Shown: positions 7,987-17,496 of the stretch, in pieces
How the letters are laid out: each line of letters begins with the position of its first letter
Position numbering within the stretch: position 1 is the stretch's first letter
NCBI GenBank assembly: GCA_038236705.1
Contig: JBBRZN010000001.1
Location: 62,001 to 126,000, forward strand
Length of the DNA: 64,000 nt
Direction: 5' to 3'
From: AC-32 sp038236705
GTDB lineage: Bacteria > Actinomycetota > Thermoleophilia > Gaiellales > Gaiellaceae
Made by a program: the position numbers and the translations under genes
Notes under the pieces: generated by a model
What the model was told of the DNA's origin: nothing
What the model saw: the letters and a program-made list of their open reading frames with translations, nothing else
The model's database searches: none

Positions 7987-8666
7987 GCGAACGACCTCAG
8001 CTCGACCCCTGCGGCTTCGAGCTCGGCGACGACGCGCCGGGCAAGCGCGAGCGCGCCGGGCGTGTCGCCATGCAGGCAGAGCGAGCGAACGACGCCGTCA
8101 CGGACGAACGAGAGCGCCTGGCGCACCGATTCCTCCATGCCGAGAACGGCGCCCGAATCTCCTCTCGGCACGAGCAACCCGTCCGGCGCGTACGCCCGGT
8201 CGACGAAGCCTTCCGCCACTGCGACCTGGGCCTGCGCGAGCAGCGCCGAGCCCGGAGACCCGAGCACGGCGAGTCCGTGCGCCGCCGAGACGATCGCGGC
8301 AGCGCACTCCTCGTCGAGCTCGGCCCGGTGGTAGAGCGCGCCGTGCGGCTTGACGTACGCGACGCGCCCTCCGACCTCGGACGCATGCGACTGCAGCGTC
8401 GCGATCTGCTCCGCGGTCTCCGCCTCGACGATCGCAGCCGGCACGTCCAATGCGCGGCGGCCGAACCCCTCGCGGTCGCGGTAACCGACGTGAGCGCCGA
8501 TCGTCACGCCACGCCCGACCGCCTCGGCGCAAACGGCGCGCATCGTCGCCGCGTCACCGGCGTGGAACCCGCAGGCGACGTTTGCGCTCGTCACGAGCCC
8601 AAGCAACTCGATGTCGCCCTCAATGCCTTCGCCGACGTCTGCGTTCAAGTCGATCACCCGCGCCAT
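7983..8666 (-). CDS. pxpA: 5-oxoprolinase subunit PxpA (LamB/YcsF)
   Basis: A 227-residue LamB/YcsF protein: 'IDLNADVGEG' at the start, 'SANVACGFHAGD' and 'VKPHGALYH' in the core, 'SLCLHGDTP' near the end, all matching the PxpA active-site region. ATG 8666 gives MARVIDLNADVG, the canonical family start; an upstream in-frame extension is not conserved in character. First gene of the operon; only 9 nt separate its start from that of the divergent Ddn-like gene, so promoters must overlap. Confidence 0.92.
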   Translation of the reverse strand: MARVIDLNADVGEGIEGDIELLGLVTSANVACGFHAGDAATMRAVCAEAVGRGVTIGAHVGYRDREGFGRRALDVPAAIVEAETAEQIATLQSHASEVGGRVAYVKPHGALYHRAELDEECAAAIVSAAHGLAVLGSPGSALLAQAQVAVAEGFVDRAYAPDGLLVPRGDSGAVLGMEESVRQALSFVRDGVVRSLCLHGDTPGALALARRVVAELEAAGVELRSFA

Positions 8667-8675
8667 GCCGCCACA

Positions 8676-9125
8676 ATGCCTGGTGTGTCTGTCCTCCGGG
8701 TGACTCTCCGGCGCCGGCTGATCAAGGTCATGAGCAAGGCCCACCTGCTCATCCATCGGCTGAGCCGAGGCCGACTCGCCGGCAGGGTGGCCCGAATGCC
8801 GGTGCTCTTGCTCACGACGACGGGCCGCCGGTCAGGCAAGGAGCGCACGACACCGCTCACGTTCTTCCGCGACGGGACCAACCTCGTGGTGATCGCGTCG
8901 AACGGTGGCGCGGACCGAGCCCCCGACTGGTCGCTCAACTTGCAGCAGAACCCGCGCGCAGTGGTGGAAATCGGCACCGAGAAGCTAAGCGTCCGCGCGA
9001 GAACCGCATCGCCCGAGGAGCGCGAGCGCCTCTGGCCCGGGATCACCGCCACCTACTCCGGCTACGCCCGGTACGAAGCCAAGACCGCGCGCCCGATCCC
9101 CGTGCTGATCCTGACCCCCGACTGA
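8676..9125 (+). CDS. Nitroreductase/deazaflavin (F420)-dependent oxidoreductase, Ddn-like
   Basis: A 149-residue protein with the Ddn/Rv3547 family pattern: 'LLTTTGRRSGKERTTPL' (residues about 46-62), 'VVIASNGGADRAPDWSLNL' and 'NPRAVVEIG'. The family binds F420H2 and reduces quinones or nitro compounds at the membrane. Possible starts are ATG 8676, GTG 8682 and ATG 8730; I use the first. It diverges from pxpA and is followed 24 nt later by the ABC exporter. Confidence 0.85.
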   Translation: MPGVSVLRVTLRRRLIKVMSKAHLLIHRLSRGRLAGRVARMPVLLLTTTGRRSGKERTTPLTFFRDGTNLVVIASNGGADRAPDWSLNLQQNPRAVVEIGTEKLSVRARTASPEERERLWPGITATYSGYARYEAKTARPIPVLILTPD

Positions 9126-9149
9126 TCCGTACCCTGATCTCTGTTGGGC

Positions 9150-10949
9150 ATGTTCTTCCACTCCTCGAAGGAGCCCCCGGAGCGGGCGGCCGACCCTGCC
9201 GTGCGCAAGGCCAACGTGCGGCGAATCGGCCCGCTCTTCGCGCCGTACAAGCTGCGCCTCGGCGGAGTGCTCCTGCTGATCGTCTGCTCCGCGGGACTGG
9301 GCGTCCTCCCCGCCTTCCTGCTCCAGCGCGTCCTCGAGGCGATTCAGCGCAACGACACGAGGGCGCTCTCGTTCGCCGCCGCCGGGATGATCGCGATCGC
9401 GATTGTGACCGGCGCGCTCGGCGTGATCCAGACGCTGCTCTCGAACCAGGTCGGCCAGCGCGTGATGCACGACCTGCGCGCCGCCGTCTTCCGCCACCTG
9501 CAGCGCCTGTCGCTGGCCTTCTTCACGCGCACGCGCACGGGCGAGGTCCAGTCGCGGATCTCGAACGACATCGGCGGCGTCCAGAACGTCGTCACGAACA
9601 CGGCAACCTCGATCGCCTCGAACGTGACGACGGTCGGCGCGACCATGATCGGCATGCTCTTCCTGAACTGGAAGCTCGCGCTGTTCGCGTTCGCCCTGAT
9701 CCCGGTGTTCGTGCTGCTGACGCGCCGCGTCGGCAACGAGCGCCGCCGGATCGCCAAGACGACGCAGGAGACGCTCGCCGATATCTCGAGCCTCGTGCAG
9801 GAGTCGCTCTCGGTCTCCGGGATCCTGCTCGGCAAGACGATGGGCCGCGGGAACGAGCTCGCCGACCGCTTCGAGTCCGACTCGCTGCGCCTGGCCGACC
9901 TCGAGGTGCGCCAGCGGATGGCCGGGCGCTGGGTGATGGCGTCGATCCAGACGAGCTTCGCGGTCATGCCCGCCGCGGTCTACTGGTTCGGCGGGCTTGC
10001 GCTCGCGAGCGGCTCGACGGCCCTGTCGATCCCGATGCTCGTGGCCTTCACGACTCTCCAGACGCGGCTCTTCTTCCCGGTCGGCTCGCTGCTCGGGGTC
10101 GGCCTCGACGTGCAGACCTCGCTGGCGCTGTTCGACCGGATCTTCGAGTACCTCGACCAGCCGATCGACATCGAGGAGCGGCCCGGCGCGAGCGAGGTCG
10201 GCAAGACCGGCGACGTCGTCTTCGACCACGTCTGGTTCCGCTACGGCGACGAGTGGACGCTCCAGGACGTCTCCTTCACCGTCGAGGAGGGCACGACCAC
10301 CGCGCTCGTCGGCGAGACCGGCTCCGGCAAGACGACGCTCGGCTACCTCGCGGCGCGGCTCTACGACGTCACCCGCGGCAGCATCACGATCGGCGGCGTC
10401 GACGTCCGCGACCTGAGCTTCAAGGCGCTGACCGACCTCGCCGGCGTCGTCTCGCAGGAGACGTACCTCTTCCACGAGTCGGTGCGCGAGAACCTGCGCT
10501 TCGCCAAGCCGGACGCGACCGACGAGGAGATCGAGCAGGCCGCCGAAGCAGCGCGCGTCCACCACGTGCTCGCGGCGCTGCCTGAGGGCTACGACACCGT
10601 CGTCGGAGAGCGCGGCTACCGCTTCTCCGGCGGCGAGAAGCAGCGAATCGCGATCGCGCGGACGATCCTGCGCAACCCGCCGATCCTCGTCCTCGACGAG
10701 GCGACGAGCTCGCTCGACACCGAGACCGAGCGGCTCGTGCAGGAGGCGCTCGACCGGCTCTCCGAGGGGCGAACCACGATCGCGATCGCCCACCGGCTCT
10801 CGACCGTGCGTGACGCCGACCAGATCATCGTGCTCGACCACGGCCGCCTGGTCGAGTCCGGCCGGCACGAGGATCTGATCATCGCCGGCGGCCGCTACAC
10901 CTCCCTCGCCGCGCGTGATGCCGAGCTCGGCGTGCCCTTAGTAAGGTGA
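9150..10949 (+). CDS. ABC transporter, fused permease and ATPase
   Basis: About 599 residues: a six-helix exporter membrane domain (about 25-330) followed by an ATPase domain with Walker A 'GETGSGKTT' (about 388), signature 'FSGGEKQR' (about 492), Walker B 'ILVLDEAT' (about 512) and the H-loop 'IAIAHRLST'. Half-size exporters of this group act as homo- or heterodimers; no second half lies next to it, so a homodimer is likely. ATG 9150 is used; TTG 9144 is two codons upstream. The substrate is unknown. Confidence 0.9.
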   Translation: MFFHSSKEPPERAADPAVRKANVRRIGPLFAPYKLRLGGVLLLIVCSAGLGVLPAFLLQRVLEAIQRNDTRALSFAAAGMIAIAIVTGALGVIQTLLSNQVGQRVMHDLRAAVFRHLQRLSLAFFTRTRTGEVQSRISNDIGGVQNVVTNTATSIASNVTTVGATMIGMLFLNWKLALFAFALIPVFVLLTRRVGNERRRIAKTTQETLADISSLVQESLSVSGILLGKTMGRGNELADRFESDSLRLADLEVRQRMAGRWVMASIQTSFAVMPAAVYWFGGLALASGSTALSIPMLVAFTTLQTRLFFPVGSLLGVGLDVQTSLALFDRIFEYLDQPIDIEERPGASEVGKTGDVVFDHVWFRYGDEWTLQDVSFTVEEGTTTALVGETGSGKTTLGYLAARLYDVTRGSITIGGVDVRDLSFKALTDLAGVVSQETYLFHESVRENLRFAKPDATDEEIEQAAEAARVHHVLAALPEGYDTVVGERGYRFSGGEKQRIAIARTILRNPPILVLDEATSSLDTETERLVQEALDRLSEGRTTIAIAHRLSTVRDADQIIVLDHGRLVESGRHEDLIIAGGRYTSLAARDAELGVPLVR

Positions 10950-10956
10950 ACCGGCG

Positions 10957-11206
10957 GTGGCGAAGGTTCTCTGTGTCCTGTACGAGGATCCGGTCGACGG
11001 GCATCCGAGCTCGTACGCGCGGGACGCCATTCCGAGGATCGAGGGCTACCACGACGGCCAGACCGCGCCCACGCCCGAGCGGATCGACTTCGAGCCGGGC
11101 GAGCTCCTGGGCAGCGTCTCCGTCGAGCTCGGGCTGCGGCGCTTCCTCGAGGACGGCGGCCACGAGTTCGTCGTCACCTCGGACAAGGACGGCCCCGACT
11201 CGCGGG
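10957..11206 (+). pseudogene. NAD-dependent formate dehydrogenase, N-terminal fragment
   Basis: From GTG 10957 about 83 residues closely follow NAD-dependent formate dehydrogenase: 'AKVLCVLYEDPVDG', 'YARDAIPRI', 'QTAPTPERIDF', 'PGELLGSVSVELGLRRFLE', 'VVTSDKDGPDS'. Homology stops at 'GPDS'; the frame then runs through unrelated DNA to a stop at 11376. The full enzyme is about 380-400 residues, so the NAD-binding domain and catalytic His/Arg are gone. The break coincides with the truncated end of the opposite-strand DUF6946-like gene and marks the left edge of the low-GC island. Confidence 0.85.
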
Positions 11207-11208
11207 AA

Positions 11209-11334
11209 CTAGCCCGGCTGCCAGCAGTGGGCGAGCGCCTTGGCCGAAAAGCCTGTGCGCCAGTGCTTGTCCGGCTCCACCAGCAGTTGCTGCCAGTCGT
11301 CGGCGCTCTGCGCGGGGATCAGGATCTCGGCCAC
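11209..11334 (-). pseudogene. DUF6946-like gene, N-terminal fragment
   Basis: GTG 11334 to TAG 11209 encodes about 41 residues containing 'ILIPAQSADDWQQLLVEP' and 'KHWRTGFSAKALAHCW', which I recognise from memory as the N-terminus of DUF6946 proteins often found beside restriction systems. The rest (usually more than 100 residues) is missing; homology ends about 11 nt from where the formate dehydrogenase fragment ends. It begins 39 nt after the DUF262 stop and would have been the last gene of the defence operon. Confidence 0.5.
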
Positions 11335-11372
11335 GAGAACATCGTGAACGATCGCCTCGACTTATGGGCCAA

Positions 11373-13172
11373 CTAGGGCTGCGGCGCCGCGGATGCTTGT
11401 GGCGTGGAGGCATCTTTTTGTTCGGGCGCTTGAACGCCCAAGAGGTCCCTGAGTCGCTGGAGCATCCGACTGCGACGGGCAAGGTAGAACGTCATGAAAT
11501 CAGGGATGCCAGCGGGAAGATCATGCATGTGGTGGGCTGCAAAGAGGGCCTTCCGGGCCTCGTCCTCCGGCTCTGCTTTCGACCACCATTCAAGCGGTAG
11601 GACCGCCTGCTTCTGCGTGTTCGCAGCCCCGGGTAGAAGCTGGAGATTGGGAAGCAGGTTCGCGCACTCCATGAACTCCTCAACATCCGATTCCGGGACG
11701 CCAGCCTTGATCAGTTTTGCCTTCGTGAAGCGGCTTCGCGGGAAGATGTGGTCTTCGTGGTAGAGGCTCTGCTGGACGTTGGTGCCCGTGTATAGAAGTG
11801 TGAGGATCGCGAACGCGCGTCTGCTGCCGTAAGGCGTCTCGGCCAGGTCCTCGACCTCCTCGGGTTCAAACCGGAGCGACTTGCCGGAGGTGAGCATCGT
11901 CTGCTCAATCGCCTCGACCGGGAACTCGTCATTCGGGTTGTCGCGGATCACACGGCGAAGACGGCCTAGCAAGGTGTCAAGACCGCTACCCCAGATTCCT
12001 GACTTCATGAGGCTGCGGATGACCCAGAAGCGGATTGCAGCGCGATCAGCCTGATGCTGTGCGCTTGTCAGATATGAGTCTGCTGCCTCGCGTTGATAAA
12101 GGTAGTCGGCGATCGGAACTAGGACGCTGTTTGCCGACAGAGTGCGTTCGGAGAAGCCGAAACTCGCCAGGAGCCGAACGGCAAGGCGAACCGCTTGCTC
12201 GATCCTCTCCCAGTTCTTCTCGAGCTTCGCCATGTTCGTACGGTTGAAGTTGGCCACCTTGAAGCCAACGTCTGCCGCGTCGGTCATGACCAGACCAGCT
12301 TTGAGAATGAGGTCCTTGGAAAAGCCGAAGCCCTGGCCCTCCTGATTGATCTCGTCGACGAACGAGTAGATCGTCTCGCGTGCGTCTCTTTCTTCCCACT
12401 GCGCAGTCGCGATGCTCAGCAACAGATCCGAATGCGAAAGCGGCTCGCCCTGGCTGTTTACGCGAATGAAGATATGGAGCACCTTGTCGAGGTTTTGATC
12501 CTTCTCCTCGTAGAAGGCGACGACCTTGTCTTCATGAACGGTGCGATGGAGCCGCCAAAGCGTCTCGTACGCATGCGCGTGGTCTGCGAGCCCAATCTCC
12601 TGGATGTACTTGAACATCGGCGGCCCATCCGGAAGCTGGAGCACTTCGCTCACCCGGTACCAGTAGGAGCCGTCGGAAGCGGCGGCGGCGTCTGGGGCGG
12701 TGAGAAAGACGAACCGGTAGACGTAGCCGAGCTCCTCATCCTCGGCGTGATGCGCCAGATCGAGGTACAGGTGCGTCTTCGGGTACGCGTGCGGGTTGTT
12801 GTGCCACAGGCGGGGCAGCTTCTCTGCGTGACTGCCGTTAAGACCGATATTCAGCGATGTGAGCCTCTGCTGGCCGTCGAGGATCGCCGTCACGGGACGC
12901 GGCTCTGGCAGCGTCAGGGTGGGACAGTGCCGTCCGTTCAGTGCGTGGTAGTGGCGGATGAAGTCGTAGAAGACGTACTGCGTGGAGTTCTCCGGGAGCA
13001 CGTTCCAGAACAGGAACGAGCCGATCGGGTAGCCGCGCATCAGACTGTCGAAGAGCATCGCGATCTTGTCGCGGCCCCAAACAAACTCGCGCTGAATCGC
13101 TGGGAGCGCGTAGTCGTGGCGATGGATGCTGTCCAGCGCCTCTTTGATCGTGATGGGTGTCTGAAACGGCAT
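11373..13172 (-). CDS. DUF262 (GmrSD-like) protein with C-terminal HNH nuclease
   Basis: A 599-residue protein. The N-terminal DUF262/ParB-like domain shows 'PAIQREFVWGRDKI' and 'ILDGQQRLTSL', the latter a nucleotide-binding/hydrolysis motif of GmrS-type proteins. The C-terminal half has 'YHEDHIFPRSRF', an HNH/DUF1524-type motif. Related GmrSD enzymes are NTP-dependent type IV restriction endonucleases against modified DNA; others are accessory partners of type I systems. It follows hsdR after 134 nt and is in lower-GC island DNA, so defence against phage is the likely role. Confidence 0.82.
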   Translation of the reverse strand: MPFQTPITIKEALDSIHRHDYALPAIQREFVWGRDKIAMLFDSLMRGYPIGSFLFWNVLPENSTQYVFYDFIRHYHALNGRHCPTLTLPEPRPVTAILDGQQRLTSLNIGLNGSHAEKLPRLWHNNPHAYPKTHLYLDLAHHAEDEELGYVYRFVFLTAPDAAAASDGSYWYRVSEVLQLPDGPPMFKYIQEIGLADHAHAYETLWRLHRTVHEDKVVAFYEEKDQNLDKVLHIFIRVNSQGEPLSHSDLLLSIATAQWEERDARETIYSFVDEINQEGQGFGFSKDLILKAGLVMTDAADVGFKVANFNRTNMAKLEKNWERIEQAVRLAVRLLASFGFSERTLSANSVLVPIADYLYQREAADSYLTSAQHQADRAAIRFWVIRSLMKSGIWGSGLDTLLGRLRRVIRDNPNDEFPVEAIEQTMLTSGKSLRFEPEEVEDLAETPYGSRRAFAILTLLYTGTNVQQSLYHEDHIFPRSRFTKAKLIKAGVPESDVEEFMECANLLPNLQLLPGAANTQKQAVLPLEWWSKAEPEDEARKALFAAHHMHDLPAGIPDFMTFYLARRSRMLQRLRDLLGVQAPEQKDASTPQASAAPQP

Positions 13173-13306
13173 AGGAACTCACAGTCTCGCCTTCGCCGCC
13201 GACGGTGCTGCGCTCCGTGTCGAGAATACGTGACCTTCGTCACTGGGGCTGCAAAACGACTTGGAAAGGTGTCTCAGACGCTTCCTGATCTACAGCCGTC
13301 TCAAGC

Positions 13307-16273
13307 TCAGTAGTACTCGCGGATGTACCCGTACGCTCGGTCGAAGAGTTCTTGATCCTGGTGCAGCTTGTACTTGAAGAGCGTCTTGCGCAACGCCATC
13401 TTCACCTCGCGCTCGCCCGCGTGTGTGTTCTGCCAGCCCGCAAACCTCACATAGCGGACGATCTCGTCGATATCGGCCACGACGCGCTCGACGATGATCG
13501 GGGTGTCCTCATTTCGAACGCTTTCGAAGAGCTCGGTGAGGGCCCCCTTGCCGAGATCCTCGGCGGCCATCGGTTCGATCACGGTCTCCGCAGCGACGAC
13601 ATCGCGCGCAAGGTCCAGGAGGGCCTTCAGGAAATCGACGCTAACGAGAAGACCCTGCTCGTGGCGCTGCCTGAGCTCCTCGAGCCGCTCGCCCAGCTCC
13701 TTGAAGCGAGGGTCATGTTCGCGACTGCGTAGGCGTCGAGCGACCTTGATCTCGATCTCCTTAGCCTTCTTGTCCGGATCCGGAGTACCAAGGACAGCTT
13801 CGAGCAGGTCCGCGTCGAGAACGAGCGTCTCGAGGTCATCCCGGATCGCGTCGACGTGGACGTGCTCGTGGATGAGCTCGATCGTCTTCGGGCCGAGAAC
13901 GTGCCATAGAAGCTTGCCGGTCCCGGTCGACGGCTTGACGGACTCGTAAACCTGCGCCAGCCAGCGGTAGTGGGTTTCGTATCCGCTCAGGATCGGGTCG
14001 GGTGAGATTGCCTCCCACAAGCGGCCGAGGTAGCTGAAGTCCTCGGCGAACCGATCGCGGGTGTCGTTGTTGGGCAAACAGTCCTGCGCCGCGATGAGTC
14101 CCTCGTAGCCGGCGACAGCGCGATCGACTCCAGAGAAATAGGCGAGGCACGCTTGCATTGCCGTCGGCAGCTTCGCGAACAGCTCCGCGATGTTCGTGAC
14201 AACCCGGGTGATGCCCTCGTCGTCGAACTGGATCGCCTGGGCGACCTCATCGAAGACGCCGAGGTAGTCGACGATCAAGCCATGAGTCTTCATCTCGCCG
14301 TAAGGCCGGTTGGTGCGACAGATCGCCTGCAGCAGCGTGTGGTCCCGGAGCGGCTTGTCGAGATACATCGTTTGCAAGATGGGCGCGTCGAAGCCTGTGA
14401 GCAGCTTTGACGTGACGATCAGGATCTTGAGCGGATCCGCTGGATCGCGGAAGCGGTCGAGAAGCTTCTCCTCTGCATCCCGGTCCCGGCGATACGGCGC
14501 GTACTCGTCTTCCCCGCTGTTCACGGTCATGACGATGTCGGACGTCTCCGGCGGGAGATGCTCATCCAGCGCCTTCTTGTACAGCACACAACTCTCGCGA
14601 TCGAACGTAACCACTTGCGCGCCGAAGCCGTTCGGCACGACGTTCTCTTGGAAGTGCTCCGCGATGTCGGCGCAGATCTTCTCGATCCGCTCTGGGGACT
14701 TGACCAGCACCGCCATCTTGGCGGCCGCCTTGGCGAGCCTGTCCTTGTCGAGATCGGTCAGGCCTCCCGTGAGCTCCTCGAATGCTTTGTCGATTTCCTC
14801 CTTGTCGATATGGAGCTCGATCAGGCGCGGCTCGAAGTGGAGCTCCTTCGTGGCGCCGTCGCGAACCGACTCTTCGAAGCCATAGCGGCTCAAATAGCCA
14901 GCCTTGTCCTCCTCGGCGCCGAAGGCGTAGAACGTGTTCCGATCAGCGCGGTTGATTGGCGTGCCGGTCAGGCCGAACAGAAACGCATTCGGGAGCGCCT
15001 CTCGCATCTTGCGGCCGAGGTCGCCCTCCTGGGTACGGTGTGCCTCGTCGACCATCGCGATGATGTTGCTGCGGTCGTTGAGGACACCGTCCGCCTCGCC
15101 GAACTTGAAGATCGTGGTGATGATGATTTTCCGAACGTCCTGTGACAACAGCCGCTGTAGCTCGTCTCGGCTATCGGCCTTGATCAGGTTTGGCGTGTCT
15201 GAGGCGTAGAAGGTGCTCGATATCTGGGTGTCCAGGTCAATACGGTCGACCACGATCATCACGGTCGGGTTCTTGAGCGCCGGATGCAGCCGCAGCTTGC
15301 GCGCGGCGAAGAGCATCAGCAGTGACTTCCCCGAGCCCTGGAAATGCCAGATTAGGCCCTTCTTCGGGTGGCCGGCCACCACCCGCTCGACAATCTTGTT
15401 CGTGCCCTCGTATTGCTGGAAGCGCGCAACGATCTTCATGCGGCGGTTCTTGCCGTCCGTCGCGTACGCGGTGAAGTTGGCCAATAGATCGAGCACGACC
15501 TGCGGCCGTAGCATCGACGCGATTACCTGGTCGAGCTGCTGAAGGGCCGGCGTCTTGGCATCGGCCTCAACCCGCCAAGGCCCCCATAGCTCGACCGGCA
15601 ACCCGATCGAGCCGTAGCGCAGTTCCTTGCCCTCGGTCGCGATCGAGAACACGTTCGGGACGAACAGCTCCGGCACATTGCGCTCGTAATCGTCGTGCAC
15701 CTGAAGCGCGCCATCGAGCCAACTCTGACTCGCGCGAACCGGGGTCTTCGCCTCGATCACTACCAGCGGAATCCCGTTGACGAGCAGCACCAGATCGGCG
15801 CGCTTCTCAGTTGCGCCGGCACGGAACGTGAACTGCGTCGTGACGACGTACTGATTCTGCTCGACGTCGGCGAAGTCAATCAGGCGGACCGTGACGTGCT
15901 CACCGTTCTCGCCGAACGGCATCGAGCGCTCGCCCGCGAGCCAGGCTGCGAACTCCTCATTCGCCTTGACGAGGCCATCGGTACGGACGCCCATGACGAT
16001 CGCCCGCAACTTGTAGAGCACATCGTCCGCCCGATCGGGCTGCTTGGCGATCTCCGGATTGAGGCGGATGAGCGCCTCGCGCAAGTGAGCCTCGACCATG
16101 ACCTCGTGTGGCTGGCGTGGGACGTTCTGTCGTGCGAGGAAGTGCCAGCCGAGACCCGCAAGTTGGCCGTGATGCCAGGCGAGGTTGGGACCTACAGCAG
16201 TGTGGTGAGTGGCGCCGCCACATAGTCGGTCGCGGACAAAGGCTTCGACCGTGTTGGATTCATTGAACGGCAC
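13307..16273 (-). CDS. hsdR: Type I restriction endonuclease subunit R (HsdR)
   Basis: A 988-residue protein with the domain order of HsdR: an N-terminal PD-(D/E)xK nuclease domain including 'RADLVLLVNGIPLVVIEAKT' (near 150-170), a Walker A variant 'HFQGSGKS' (about 311), the DEAH box 'MVDEAHRTQEG' (about 404), 'LFGLTGTP', and a C-terminal helical region contacting HsdM. It translocates and cuts unmodified DNA in complex with HsdM and HsdS. ATG 16273 is 2 nt after the hsdS stop, within the hsdM-hsdM-hsdS-hsdR operon. Confidence 0.93.
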   Translation of the reverse strand: MPFNESNTVEAFVRDRLCGGATHHTAVGPNLAWHHGQLAGLGWHFLARQNVPRQPHEVMVEAHLREALIRLNPEIAKQPDRADDVLYKLRAIVMGVRTDGLVKANEEFAAWLAGERSMPFGENGEHVTVRLIDFADVEQNQYVVTTQFTFRAGATEKRADLVLLVNGIPLVVIEAKTPVRASQSWLDGALQVHDDYERNVPELFVPNVFSIATEGKELRYGSIGLPVELWGPWRVEADAKTPALQQLDQVIASMLRPQVVLDLLANFTAYATDGKNRRMKIVARFQQYEGTNKIVERVVAGHPKKGLIWHFQGSGKSLLMLFAARKLRLHPALKNPTVMIVVDRIDLDTQISSTFYASDTPNLIKADSRDELQRLLSQDVRKIIITTIFKFGEADGVLNDRSNIIAMVDEAHRTQEGDLGRKMREALPNAFLFGLTGTPINRADRNTFYAFGAEEDKAGYLSRYGFEESVRDGATKELHFEPRLIELHIDKEEIDKAFEELTGGLTDLDKDRLAKAAAKMAVLVKSPERIEKICADIAEHFQENVVPNGFGAQVVTFDRESCVLYKKALDEHLPPETSDIVMTVNSGEDEYAPYRRDRDAEEKLLDRFRDPADPLKILIVTSKLLTGFDAPILQTMYLDKPLRDHTLLQAICRTNRPYGEMKTHGLIVDYLGVFDEVAQAIQFDDEGITRVVTNIAELFAKLPTAMQACLAYFSGVDRAVAGYEGLIAAQDCLPNNDTRDRFAEDFSYLGRLWEAISPDPILSGYETHYRWLAQVYESVKPSTGTGKLLWHVLGPKTIELIHEHVHVDAIRDDLETLVLDADLLEAVLGTPDPDKKAKEIEIKVARRLRSREHDPRFKELGERLEELRQRHEQGLLVSVDFLKALLDLARDVVAAETVIEPMAAEDLGKGALTELFESVRNEDTPIIVERVVADIDEIVRYVRFAGWQNTHAGEREVKMALRKTLFKYKLHQDQELFDRAYGYIREYY

Positions 16274-16275
16274 GG

Positions 16276-17496
16276 CTAGTGGTCGCCCAGCGCACGGTCT
16301 CGCAACATGGCGCTTAGGTTCTTCGCCTCATTCAATCTCAGCTCGATCCTCGTCGCCGTAGCTGTCATCAGCATCCACCGTGCTATCAATTCATCCTGGA
16401 TTTCGATGGGCGGCAACGGTATGCGCAACGAGCAGATCTGCGCCGGTGACGTATGAGAAACAGTGCTGCCCGCGCTCAACGCACGTATGACTCGACGAAG
16501 CTGTCCTCCACGGAAGGAATAGAACAGAAAGCTGTCTCGTACGCGGCTGGGAGCTAGGTTTTTCACGAGGCCTATTCGCTGGTTCTGCAGCACGGGGCCG
16601 ATAGCGGAATCGACGATTCCCGGTGCACCGAGGAGCGTTGCCGCGGGTGTCAGATCGGTCATCAAGACGACGAGATCTCCTGAGTCGAGCCAGTAGCCCT
16701 CTGGAGGCTCGCCTTGGAATCGAGTCGTCTTGGTTGGAGGAAACAGCAACTCGCCACGTTGCGAGAAATTTCCTGGAGTAAGCAGGATGGGATCCGACGT
16801 TTGCTCGCCGGTGAAATGTTCGCCATCGAAGGCAAAGCCATGACGGATCGAAATCAACTCTCCGAGCGGCACATACAGCCAACCCGGTGGGAGTTGCGGA
16901 TTCAGGTTCAATGGGTCCGACCCGTGATCGAGCCGGGCTACAAGCTCTGCTGCCAGAACTCGTCTAACCCTTTCGAAAGCGTTGTGAAGTGCGTCTTGCT
17001 GGGCGACCGATGCGCGTAGAACACTCGCAGCCAAGCGCTGCTCCTCCAGCGGGGGCAGGACGAACTCCTCCTTCGCCAGCGTCTTCCAATTGATTGTTGG
17101 TGACAGCGAACCGACCGAGATCTCCTTTGCTCGCTCCATGAATAGGTCGCTCTGCATGAAGAAGGGGAGGAACTGCGGGAACACGACGTCGGGGCGTGCC
17201 CTAAGCACCATCCCATGAGCTGAGAAGAGTCCGTCATGGGGCGCAATGGCGACTCGCCGGAGATACGCGTTTCGCTTTGCGAACAAGATGTCGCCTCTCA
17301 GCATCCGCAGTTTTGTGCCGATCAAAGCCACGTCCGCTCCCCATCGGCGCACAGTCAGTGACCCCGAATCGAGGTGCTCAAGCCCAACGTATGACTCGCC
17401 ATCGTCCGGAGTCGGCTCAACACGTTCGGCGACGTTCTCCGCCATTTCTCCAAATGTGACGCGGGTCCAGCCGTTTCTCGCTGCCAACTCAGACAT
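16276..17496 (-). CDS. hsdS: Type I restriction-modification specificity subunit (HsdS)
   Basis: About 406 residues with two target-recognition halves. The first ends in 'LPPLEEQRLAASVLRA' (a conserved spacer helix) and the second in 'IPLPPIEIQDELIARW', giving the pseudo-repeat typical of HsdS that reads a split target. ATG 17496 (MSELAARNG) overlaps the hsdM stop by 8 nt and is preferred over an upstream TTG at 17514. The recognition sequence cannot be predicted by eye. Confidence 0.9.
   Translation of the reverse strand: MSELAARNGWTRVTFGEMAENVAERVEPTPDDGESYVGLEHLDSGSLTVRRWGADVALIGTKLRMLRGDILFAKRNAYLRRVAIAPHDGLFSAHGMVLRARPDVVFPQFLPFFMQSDLFMERAKEISVGSLSPTINWKTLAKEEFVLPPLEEQRLAASVLRASVAQQDALHNAFERVRRVLAAELVARLDHGSDPLNLNPQLPPGWLYVPLGELISIRHGFAFDGEHFTGEQTSDPILLTPGNFSQRGELLFPPTKTTRFQGEPPEGYWLDSGDLVVLMTDLTPAATLLGAPGIVDSAIGPVLQNQRIGLVKNLAPSRVRDSFLFYSFRGGQLRRVIRALSAGSTVSHTSPAQICSLRIPLPPIEIQDELIARWMLMTATATRIELRLNEAKNLSAMLRDRALGDH

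Noticed and set aside
8450..10585. Long plus-strand frame overlapping the ABC exporter
   Set aside because: Shadow frame, arginine-rich, of the Ddn-like and ABC genes; no motif.
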